Part shown: positions 16,901 through 27,167 of the stretch, one piece after another | How the letters are laid out: the number at the start of each line of letters is the position of its first letter | Numbering within the stretch: position 1 is the first letter of the stretch | Assembly (NCBI GenBank): GCA_018819515.1 | Contig: JAHJPX010000011.1 | Location: 1 to 64,000 of the forward strand | Reading direction: 5' to 3' | Origin: Gammaproteobacteria bacterium | GTDB lineage: Bacteria; Pseudomonadota; Gammaproteobacteria; Burkholderiales; Rhodocyclaceae | DNA: 64,000 bases | Made by a program: the position numbers and the translations under genes | The notes under the pieces: model-generated | Database searches by the model: none | What the model saw: the letters and a program-made list of their open reading frames with translations, nothing else | What the model was told of the DNA's origin: nothing

Positions 16901-19115
16901 CGCCGGCCGTTTCGATGCCGCTGCCACGCTCGCGGCGCAATGCTTCCACCAGCGTGCGCAGGCGCTCGTCGGCGGACCAGCTCTCGAGTTCGATCGGCAG
17001 CCGGCGGCGCCAGTTGGGTTGCTGCTCTGCCGTACCGGGCAGGTTGGCCTGGTCGACGACACCGAAGATGTCCTCGGCCTGTACCGCCAGCAGCATGGCG
17101 GGCGTCCGCGCCAGCCACGCATGGATGGCCGTCGACAACCCGCTGTCGATCGCCGGCACTGCGACGGGATGCATACCGATGCCTTCCGGCAGCAGATCTT
17201 CGCGCTGCAAGGCCACTAGCAGCCGGGCGCGGTCCTGGGCCCGTGCTACCACGGCCGATTCCTGTTGCGCGGGTGAGGCGAAGAGGTCCAGCCGCGCCCG
17301 CTCGTCGATGTCGCGGCCCTGCCAGAAGCCGGCCAGGGTCGGCAGGTCATGGGTGCTGACCGCCGCCAGCGCATGACGCGGGTAGGACTGCGGCGGCTTG
17401 AAAGAGCCTTCGCCGTCGCGTTCGAAATAGAGCGGCCGGTAGCTGAGCACGTCGGCGGCGGATAGCGCTGCGCGCAGTTCGTCGGATACCGTACCGAGAT
17501 CTTCGCCGACCACCAGGCACCGGTTGCGCACGCTCTCCAGAGCGAGGATGCCGAGCATGTCGTCGAGCGAATATCGGACGTAGGCTCCTTCCATGGCCGA
17601 CTCGCCGGCGGGCACCCAGAACAGGCGGGTGAGCGCCATCACGTGGTCAATGCGCAGCGCGCCGGCGTGGCGCATGTTGGCGCGCAGGGTGGCGATCCAG
17701 GGCTGGTAGGCAGCTTCCCGCAGGCGTTGCGGGGTGGGCGGCGGCAGGCCCCAGTCCTGGCCGCGCGGACTGAAATCGTCCGGCGGCGCGCCGATGTGGG
17801 CGTTGCGGGCGTAGATATGTTGATACGCCCAGGCCTCGGCGCCGCCGGGATCTGCGCCAAGCGCCAGGTCGCGGTACAGGCCGATACCGGCCCCCGTCAG
17901 TTTCGCCTGTTCGGCCGCAGCACCGAGTTGCTGGTCGGCCAGCCATTGCAGGTAAATGGCGAAGTCCACTTCGTCGCGGTGTGAGTCGGCGAAAGCGCGT
18001 ACCTCGGCGCTGTCGGGTGCGTGCAATGCGCCGGGCCAGGCCGGCCAGCCCCAGACCGCGGGGTCGTCGCCCCGACAGTGCGCGTGCAGCGCTTCGAACA
18101 GCGCGAAATGCGCCAGCGTCTCGCCGCCCTCGTCGCGGAAACGGCGCCATGCCTTGGCGCGGCCGGTGTCGCCGAGCAAGTGGTAGTCGCGAAAATGATC
18201 CCACGCCAGGCGCAGCATCGGCAGCTTGAGGCTTGCCACTTCCTTGTAGTCGACCAGTTCGGTGCTGCGCAGGCGACGCAGTTGCGCCTGGACATCGGGG
18301 TCGCTCAGTCGGCTACGGACGGTCGTGATGCCCTGCGCTTCGACGACGGCTTCGACGTCGATGTACAAGACATTCAGGGCCAGACGGCTGTTCGGGCTGT
18401 AAGGGCTGCAACGGCCGGGGTCGGTCGGGAACAGGGCATGCAGGGGGTTGACGCCGACGAAGGCGCCGCCGTTGGCGGCGCAAATTTCCACGACCGTGCG
18501 CAGGTCACCGAAGTCGCCGATGCCCCAGTTGCGCCGGGAGCGCAGGCCGTAGAGCTGTACCGCCGGTCCCCACAGGCGCGCATCGCCACGCAGTGCTTCC
18601 GGCTGGTGGCAGGCGGCTGGCACCACGATCAACGGCATCGTTGCGCCGTCGCCGAGCGCCGGGTCTTCCGGCGCGACCTCGAGACGGTGGTAGCCGATGG
18701 TCTCCTCGGCGGGCAGCGGCAGGCGCAGGCGCACAAAGTCAGCCGTGGCGGTACGCCGATGCGCGAGCGTTTCGAGTGCGGCCGGCTCGAAAACCGCCTC
18801 CCGGCGGCTGCCGTCTTCCAGCACCAGCGCCCGGCGCCAGTTGCCGCGCCGGCTGTCGGCGGGCAGGGTCAGGGCGACTTCGGGAACGACGCCGCAGCGG
18901 ACCACGAGCACTGCCGGCAGCGTTTGCAGCCAGTCGCGCGCTTCGGTTGCGGCGACCAGCGCCGCCAGGTCGCCGTCGAGGTTGTGCCCCATGGCCGCCA
19001 GCAGTTTTTCGCGGGTGGCGTCGCTGGTCTGGTGGTGCTGACCGGCGCAGTCCCAATACTCCGCTTCGATACCCTCGGCGGCGGCCAGACGACGCAGGGC
19101 TTCGCTGCGATTCAA
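13983..19115 (-). CDS. malQ-treY: Fused 4-alpha-glucanotransferase / maltooligosyl trehalose synthase (MalQ-TreY)
   Basis: A single 1710-residue frame joins two GH enzymes. Residues 1 to about 735 are a GH77 4-alpha-glucanotransferase (RIDHVMALTRLFW with the Asp nucleophile, VVGEDLGTV with the acid/base Glu, STHDLPTLAGFW). From about residue 745 (IPDATYRLQFNRDFT) it is GH13 TreY, which isomerises the reducing-end bond of malto-oligosaccharides to trehalose (GLRIDHADGLFDP, VIEKIL, STHDSKRSEDVRAR). The start is TTG 19115 with AGGAG seven bases upstream, overlapping the treZ stop codon. MalQ could lengthen glucans for TreY in cis. Two core repeats fall inside it, near residues 119-126 and 1683-1690. 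Confidence 0.9.
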   Translation of the reverse strand: MNRSEALRRLAAAEGIEAEYWDCAGQHHQTSDATREKLLAAMGHNLDGDLAALVAATEARDWLQTLPAVLVVRCGVVPEVALTLPADSRRGNWRRALVLEDGSRREAVFEPAALETLAHRRTATADFVRLRLPLPAEETIGYHRLEVAPEDPALGDGATMPLIVVPAACHQPEALRGDARLWGPAVQLYGLRSRRNWGIGDFGDLRTVVEICAANGGAFVGVNPLHALFPTDPGRCSPYSPNSRLALNVLYIDVEAVVEAQGITTVRSRLSDPDVQAQLRRLRSTELVDYKEVASLKLPMLRLAWDHFRDYHLLGDTGRAKAWRRFRDEGGETLAHFALFEALHAHCRGDDPAVWGWPAWPGALHAPDSAEVRAFADSHRDEVDFAIYLQWLADQQLGAAAEQAKLTGAGIGLYRDLALGADPGGAEAWAYQHIYARNAHIGAPPDDFSPRGQDWGLPPPTPQRLREAAYQPWIATLRANMRHAGALRIDHVMALTRLFWVPAGESAMEGAYVRYSLDDMLGILALESVRNRCLVVGEDLGTVSDELRAALSAADVLSYRPLYFERDGEGSFKPPQSYPRHALAAVSTHDLPTLAGFWQGRDIDERARLDLFASPAQQESAVVARAQDRARLLVALQREDLLPEGIGMHPVAVPAIDSGLSTAIHAWLARTPAMLLAVQAEDIFGVVDQANLPGTAEQQPNWRRRLPIELESWSADERLRTLVEALRRERGSGIETAGAAEGGPRQAVIPDATYRLQFNRDFTVAQATQLVPYLAELGVSHCYASPYLKARPGSMHGYDIVDHNAFNPEIGSEEEFEAYAETLAAHGMGQILDIVPNHMGVMGADNGWWLDVLENGQASAFADYFDIDWRPLNPELHGKVLLPMLGDHYGTVLGRGELQLVFDATAGEFSVYYYQHRLPVDPAKYPTIVGHGFEHLAAAMAGDSRLDELQSLLTAFGHLPPSNDGSADSIAIRSRDKELHKRHLAALCGAVPAIAGYIATNLAEFNGRTGDADSFDLLHNLIKSQSWRLAYWRVAADGINYRRFFDINDLAAVRMENPEVFTATHRLILSLVARGWVQGLRIDHADGLFDPAGYFRRLQEQAAGGHLAEGVTAKDLPLYLVIEKILAEHERLPDDWPIHGASGYRFANLANSLFIDASAEARMTRIYDSFTGSHSNFDELVYDAKRLIIFWSLQGELNVLANLLSRIAAASRHTCDFTLNSLRGALAEVVACFPVYRGYFVNGRLSTDDRRHIEWAVAVARRRSPASDITVFDFIGATLTGDIAEGKTGAYRDDVWRFAMKFQQFTSPVMAKGTEDTAFYRYHRLVSLNEVGGDPRRFGISVAAYHAATRQRAERWPHNLLAGSTHDSKRSEDVRARIDVLSEIPAAWKLLLRRWARINRSKKRLLDGARAPSANNEYLLYQTLFGTWPLTDPDEQQLAQYTERITQYMIKAVREAKEHSSWINVNADYEAALVSFIAALLAPGDKNLFLADFVPTVGRMVRYGLINSLAQTLLRLTSPGVPDLYQGSELWQFQLVDPDNRQPVDFALRCRLLAEVQAAQSGPPDTWRTAVAPLVTNMADGRIKLYLIWTALQWRRRWREVFRDGDYLPLPVVGACAEHACAYARRHGERIAVTVVPRLLAKLRGDMDETAATQWEDTRVELPADWGEQTWLDTFTGATLTSAGVSPALTFDQLLSDFPVALLVNVKSNG
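14047..14066 (+). repeat. Interspersed core repeat, copy 4 (inside treY 3' end)
   Basis: GTCAGCGCTGGCGATACGCC, 17 of 20 matches, preceded by AAAA. It is antisense to the gene and read on the coding strand as GVSPALTF, about 25 residues before the C-terminus. Confidence 0.75.
18738..18757 (+). repeat. Interspersed core repeat, copy 5 (inside malQ domain)
   Basis: GTCAGCCGTGGCGGTACGCC, 18 of 20 matches, preceded by AAA. Read on the coding strand as the stretch RRTATADF in the N-terminal region of the MalQ domain. Confidence 0.78.
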
Positions 19116-20935
19116 GGGTGTGCTCCTGTTTGAAGTACCCACAGCACCGACCAGGGGGGCAGGCGGCCGATGGCCAGATCGGCTTCGGTCAGGGTATTGC
19201 TGCGATAGAGGGCTTCGCCCGTTGGCATTGGGGCGTTCGCGGCGTGGGGAGCGAGGTTGGCGAGCAGGCGAAGGTCGCTGCCGTCGCCGAGGCGCCAGGT
19301 GACGCTCAGCACGGTGGCGGTCACGGTGTAACGGGCACCGCCACGCATGCCGGCCAGGCGTGGCGCGATCCATTGCCCGCGGAGGCGCAGCAGTTCGCGG
19401 GTATGCGCGAGGCAGTCCGCGTGAGGCGACTTCGTCAGGCAGTCCCAGTCGAGAAGGCAGGCGTGAAATGTGGCCTCGGCATTGGGATCGGGAATGCGGC
19501 TGCGCACGGCGGGATCGGCAAAGCGGGCAAAGCGGGCGAATTCGCCGCGCCGGCCTTCCCGCACGGCGTTCGCCAGGTCGCCGTCGAAATCGCAGAAGAA
19601 CAGGAAGGGCTGTTCGGCGGCGAACTCCTCGCCCATGAACAAGAGCGGCGGCGACGGCGCCAGCAAGAGAACGGCGGTGGTGGCGGCCAGTGCGGCCGGT
19701 TCGGCCAGATGGTTCAGCCGCTCGCCGAAGGCGCGGTTGCCGATCTGGTCGTGGTTTTGCAGGAAGCCGACGAAGGCGGTCGGCGGCAGGTGCTTGCTCG
19801 TTTCGCCTCGCCGTGCGCCGTCGCGATAGGGCGAAACGTCGTCCTGATAGGCGAAACCTTCGGCCAGGCAGCGGCCCAGTTGCGCGAGCGGCGCGTCCGC
19901 ATAGTCGGCGTAGTAGCCGTCGCGCTCACCTGTGAGCAGCACGTGCAGCACATGGTGGATGTCGTCGTTCCACTGGGCGGTGGCGCAGCGCACGTTGCCC
20001 TTGTCGTCGCGCGCCAGATAGCGGGCGCAGTTGTCGTCGTTCTCCAGCACCAGATGGATGTGGCGCTCGCGGCCGGGGCCATTGCGCACTGCGGCCGCCA
20101 GTTCCTCGACGATATCGGGCGCCGTGTCGTCGTGGATGGCGTGGATGGCGTCCAGGCGCAAGCCGTCGAAGTGGTATTCCTCCAGCCAGTAGAGGGCGTT
20201 GTGGATGAAGAAGTCGCGCACGTTGCGGCTGTGCGGACCCTCGAAGTCGATGGCAGCGCCCCAGGGCGTGTGATGGCGCTCGGTAAAAAATGGCTCAGCG
20301 TAGGCGTGCAGGTAGTTGCCGTCGGGCCCGAAGTGGTTGTAGACCACGTCGAGCAATACCATCAGCCCGTGCGCGTGGGCTGTCTCGATGAGCCGCTTGA
20401 GGTCGTCGGGGCTGCCGTAGCGGCTGTCCGGCGCGAAAGGCAAAACGCCATCGTAGCCCCAGTTGCGGCGACCCGGAAAGTCGGCCACCGGCATCAGTTC
20501 GATGGCGGTGACACCGAGTTCGACCAGATAGTCGAGCCGCTCGGCGACGCCGGCAAACGTGCCCGCTGCTGTGAAACTGCCGACATGCAGTTCGTAGATG
20601 ACAGCCTCTTCCCAGGGACGGCCGCGCCAGTCATCGTCATGCCAAGTGAAAGCAGTCGGGTCGATGACTTCGCTGGCGCCGTGTACGTCGTCGGGGTTAC
20701 TGCGAGAAGCCGGGTCCGGCAGCGGCTGGCCGCCGTCGACGCGGAAGGCATAGCGGCTGCCGGGTCGGGCGGCACCGACACGAAGCTGGAACCAGCCATC
20801 CGCGAGTGCGGTCATTGGCCGTTCAGCTTCATCGACGATAAGCGCAACGGCTATCGCCGAAGGCGCCCACAGGCGGAAGCGGACGCCGTCATCGTGCACT
20901 TGGGCGCCGAACGGCATGGCATGGCTTCGTCTCAT
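19112..20935 (-). CDS. treZ: Malto-oligosyltrehalose trehalohydrolase
   Basis: Releases trehalose from the maltooligosyl-trehalose made by TreY. It has 607 residues: an N-terminal beta-sandwich (FGAQVHDDGVRFRLWAPSA, cited as VRFRLWAPSA) then a GH13 barrel. Active-site motifs are DVVYNHFGP, FDGLRLDAIHAI (Asp nucleophile), LVLENDDN (Glu) and LQNHDQIGN (Asp). The ATG overlaps the glgX stop codon (ATGA), and its own stop overlaps the TTG of the MalQ-TreY fusion. The trehalose-forming pair is therefore translationally coupled. Confidence 0.95.
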   Translation of the reverse strand: MRRSHAMPFGAQVHDDGVRFRLWAPSAIAVALIVDEAERPMTALADGWFQLRVGAARPGSRYAFRVDGGQPLPDPASRSNPDDVHGASEVIDPTAFTWHDDDWRGRPWEEAVIYELHVGSFTAAGTFAGVAERLDYLVELGVTAIELMPVADFPGRRNWGYDGVLPFAPDSRYGSPDDLKRLIETAHAHGLMVLLDVVYNHFGPDGNYLHAYAEPFFTERHHTPWGAAIDFEGPHSRNVRDFFIHNALYWLEEYHFDGLRLDAIHAIHDDTAPDIVEELAAAVRNGPGRERHIHLVLENDDNCARYLARDDKGNVRCATAQWNDDIHHVLHVLLTGERDGYYADYADAPLAQLGRCLAEGFAYQDDVSPYRDGARRGETSKHLPPTAFVGFLQNHDQIGNRAFGERLNHLAEPAALAATTAVLLLAPSPPLLFMGEEFAAEQPFLFFCDFDGDLANAVREGRRGEFARFARFADPAVRSRIPDPNAEATFHACLLDWDCLTKSPHADCLAHTRELLRLRGQWIAPRLAGMRGGARYTVTATVLSVTWRLGDGSDLRLLANLAPHAANAPMPTGEALYRSNTLTEADLAIGRLPPWSVLWVLQTGAHP

Positions 20936-23079
20936 GCCGCGCCTTGTCCGTTGCCGCGCATCAGGCGCAGCAGGACCATGCTGCGGCCTTCCAGAGGATA
21001 GGAGTCGGCCGAGGCAAAGCGGCGCTCGATGCGACTGTCGTCGGCGGTGTCAAACAGCACTTCCCAGGTGCGCTCGCTTTCCCAGTCCGGCAGCACGAAG
21101 GGCAGCGGTCCGTGGAAAGCGTTGAACAACACCAGGAAGTTGTCGTCGCGCACGCGTCGGCCCATCGCATCGCGTTCTTCCAGACCACTGGCGGCGAGGA
21201 ACATGCCCAGACACTGGGCATAGGAATTGGTCCATTCCTCGTCGCTCATTTCCACACCGTCCGGCTTCAGCCAGAGGACGTCCTTGACGCCGCTGCCCTT
21301 GATGCGGTGACCAAGGAAGAAGCTGCGGCGGCGGAAGATCGGATGGTCGCGCCGCAACTGCACTACGGTGGCGACGAAGTCGAGGAAGTTCAGCTGTTCG
21401 GGTTTCAGGTTCCAGTCGATCCAGCTGATCTCGTTGTCCTGACAGTAGGCGTTGTTGTTGCCGCGCTGGCTGCGGCCGATGGTGTCGCCGGCGACGAACA
21501 TCGGCACGCCTTGAGAGAGCAGCAGCGTCGCCATCAGATTGCGCTTCTGCTGCAGGCGCAGCGCCCGGATCGCAGGATCGTCCGAGGGACCTTCCACACC
21601 GCAGTTCCAGGACCGGTTTCGATCGGTGCCGTCGCGGTTGTCTTCGCCGTTGGCCTCGTTGTGCTTGTCGTTATAGCTGACCAGGTCTTCCAGTGTGAAA
21701 CCGTCGTGCGCCGTGACGAAGTTGATGCTGGCATAGGGACGGCGGCCGCTGGTAGCGTAGAGGTCGGAAGAACCGGTGATGCGATAGGCGAAGTCGCCGA
21801 CCAGGCCGCCATCGCCTTTCCAGTAGGCGCGCACGGTGTCGCGGTAGCGGTCGTTCCACTCGGCCCAGCCGATGGGGAAGTTGCCGACCTGATAGCCGCC
21901 TTCGCCGAGATCCCAGGGTTCGGCGATCAGCTTGACTCGTGACAGCACCGGATCCTGATGAATGATGTCGAAGAAGGCGCCGAGCCGGTCGACTTCGTGC
22001 AATTCGCGCGCCAGCGCCGAGGCAAGGTCGAAGCGGAAGCCGTCCACGTGCATCTCCTCGACCCAGTAGCGCAGGCTGTCCATGATCAACTGCAGCACGC
22101 GTGGATGGCGCAGGTTGAGGGTGTTGCCGCAGCCGGTGTAGTCCATGTAGTAACGCGGATTGTCGGCGGTCAGGCGATAGTAGGCGGCGTTGTCGATGCC
22201 GCGGAAGCACAGGGTCGGACCCAGGTGGCTGCCTTCGGCGGTATGGTTGTAGACCACGTCGAGGATCACCTCGATGCCGGCGGAATGCAGGGTCCGCACC
22301 ATGGTCTTGAATTCCTTGATGGTGCCGTGGGCGGAGTAGCGGGTGTCGGGCGCAAAAAAGCCGATCGAGTTGTAGCCCCAGTAGTTGCGCAGTCCCTTTT
22401 CGATCAGGTGGCGGTCGTCGATAAAGGCATGCACCGGCATCAGCTCCACGGCTGTGACGCCCAGGCGCTTAAGGTAGTCGATGACCGGCGTGGTTGCCAG
22501 CGCCGCATAGCTGCCGCGCAACGAGGGTGGTACCTCGGGATGCAGGTGGGTGAAGCCCTTGACGTGCAATTCGTAGATGATGGTCTCGTGCCACGGCGTG
22601 CGCGGTGGCCGGTCATCGCCCCAGGTGAAGGCCGACTCGACGACCCGGCAGCGAGGCATGCCGGCGGCGCTGTCGCGGCGGTCGAAGACGAGGTCGGTGT
22701 GGGCCGCACCGATGCGGTAGCCGAAGTGGGCGTCGCTCCATTTCAGGTCGCCGACGATGTCGCGGGCGTAGGGGTCGAGCAGCAGCTTGTTCGGATTGAA
22801 GCGATGGCCAGCGGCCGGATCGTAGGGGCCGTGCACGCGATAGCCGTAGAGCAGGCCGGGGCGTGCCTCTGGAAGGTAGCAGTGCCAGACCTGATCGGTC
22901 TGTTCGCGCAGTTCGATGCGTTGTATCTCACGCCGGCCGCGGGCGTCGAACAGGCATAGTTCGACCTTGTCCGCGTTTTCGGAGAACAGCGCGAAGTTGA
23001 CGCCCTGACCATCCCAGGTGGCGCCCAGGGGATAGGGAACTCCGGGCCAGACGGTCGTGATTTCGGGTACGTTGATCAT
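20932..23079 (-). CDS. glgX: Glycogen debranching enzyme GlgX
   Basis: Hydrolyses alpha-1,6 branches left in limit glycogen, producing linear malto-oligosaccharides that MalQ-TreY can use. It has 715 residues from ATG 23079 (MINVPEITTVWPG). Motifs: CBM48-like N-terminus (GVNFALFSENADKVELCLFD, cited as VNFALFSENA), DVVYNHTAEG, DGFRFDLASAL (Asp), LIAEPWDLGEGGYQVG (Glu) and VTAHDGFTLEDLVSYN (Asp). It is followed by treZ with a 4-base overlap. The longer open frame upstream reads through the channel gene in another frame and is not coding. Confidence 0.94.
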   Translation of the reverse strand: MINVPEITTVWPGVPYPLGATWDGQGVNFALFSENADKVELCLFDARGRREIQRIELREQTDQVWHCYLPEARPGLLYGYRVHGPYDPAAGHRFNPNKLLLDPYARDIVGDLKWSDAHFGYRIGAAHTDLVFDRRDSAAGMPRCRVVESAFTWGDDRPPRTPWHETIIYELHVKGFTHLHPEVPPSLRGSYAALATTPVIDYLKRLGVTAVELMPVHAFIDDRHLIEKGLRNYWGYNSIGFFAPDTRYSAHGTIKEFKTMVRTLHSAGIEVILDVVYNHTAEGSHLGPTLCFRGIDNAAYYRLTADNPRYYMDYTGCGNTLNLRHPRVLQLIMDSLRYWVEEMHVDGFRFDLASALARELHEVDRLGAFFDIIHQDPVLSRVKLIAEPWDLGEGGYQVGNFPIGWAEWNDRYRDTVRAYWKGDGGLVGDFAYRITGSSDLYATSGRRPYASINFVTAHDGFTLEDLVSYNDKHNEANGEDNRDGTDRNRSWNCGVEGPSDDPAIRALRLQQKRNLMATLLLSQGVPMFVAGDTIGRSQRGNNNAYCQDNEISWIDWNLKPEQLNFLDFVATVVQLRRDHPIFRRRSFFLGHRIKGSGVKDVLWLKPDGVEMSDEEWTNSYAQCLGMFLAASGLEERDAMGRRVRDDNFLVLFNAFHGPLPFVLPDWESERTWEVLFDTADDSRIERRFASADSYPLEGRSMVLLRLMRGNGQGAA

Positions 23080-23111
23080 GTTTTTACAGGCGAAACGAAA
23101 CTGGAGGTTGT

Positions 23112-23810
23112 CTATTTCTTGAACGGTGGCTGGACTTCGTCTTTCCTGTCCAGCGGTATCCACTGATTGAGTAGTCGCGCCGCCCAGCGTCGCCCGCCGA
23201 GACCGAAGGCAAGAGCCAAGGCGAAAACGATACCGGCGAGAATGATCAGAAAGCTCTCGCGAATGATCTCGGCGCCGATGTCGAGCTGGTCGAGGGCGAT
23301 CAGGATAACGAACATCAGCACCGCGTAGCGGGCGATGCGGCCGAGCAATGGCGCCTCGTCGAGACCGACGTTGCGGCCGTAGGTATTGACGCTGCCGTCG
23401 ATGAACTGGGCGAAGTAGGCGCCGAACACCAGGATGACCAGCGACAGGATGACGCGCGGCATGAAAAGCGCGATCTTCGCCAGCAGTTCGGTGACGTAGG
23501 TGAGGCCGAGACTGTTGCAAGCCAGCACCAGCGCCGCGACGATGGTCAGCCAGTACACCAGCAGGCCGATGAGGGCCGTCGTGTCCGAAGTGGTGCCACC
23601 CATCTGGAGGAAGGCGTCGATGCGCGCCCGCTCGGTGAGAACATGGAAATTGATCGAACGCAGCGCCTTGACGACCGTAAAGCGCAGGGCCTTGGCCACC
23701 AGCCAGCCGGCGACGGCTATGGCCATGGCAATGAGCAACTTGGGCAGGAAGGCGCCGACCTCGATGAGAAAGGCGCGCAGTGGTTCGATGGCGATGTTGA
23801 TCGTGTCCAT
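23112..23810 (-). CDS. TM-helix repeat membrane protein, mechanosensitive-channel-like (CmpX type)
   Basis: This 232-residue protein has about five hydrophobic helices and the paired TM-helix repeat arrangement (PAKLLIAMAIAVAGWLVAKAL-like then VILSLVILVFGAYFAQFI-like segments). This is seen in small MscS-related or CmpX proteins. The C-terminus is a short charged tail (DRKDEVQPPFKK). The cytosolic beta domain of full MscS is absent. AGGAG lies five bases before ATG 23810. It sits between treS and glgX inside a solute/glucan operon, 10 bp after treS. A role in releasing or sensing osmolyte load is an inference. Confidence 0.8.
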   Translation of the reverse strand: MDTINIAIEPLRAFLIEVGAFLPKLLIAMAIAVAGWLVAKALRFTVVKALRSINFHVLTERARIDAFLQMGGTTSDTTALIGLLVYWLTIVAALVLACNSLGLTYVTELLAKIALFMPRVILSLVILVFGAYFAQFIDGSVNTYGRNVGLDEAPLLGRIARYAVLMFVILIALDQLDIGAEIIRESFLIILAGIVFALALAFGLGGRRWAARLLNQWIPLDRKDEVQPPFKK

Positions 23811-23820
23811 GAAGTTCTCC

Positions 23821-27159
<3,339 letters not shown>

Positions 27160-27167
27160 GGCGCCCC

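Noticed and set aside
18593..21001. Plus-strand open frame of about 800 codons opposite malQ, treZ and the end of glgX
   Set aside because: Shadow of GC-rich genes on the other strand; no domain, no ribosome binding site, low-complexity Arg/Gly composition.
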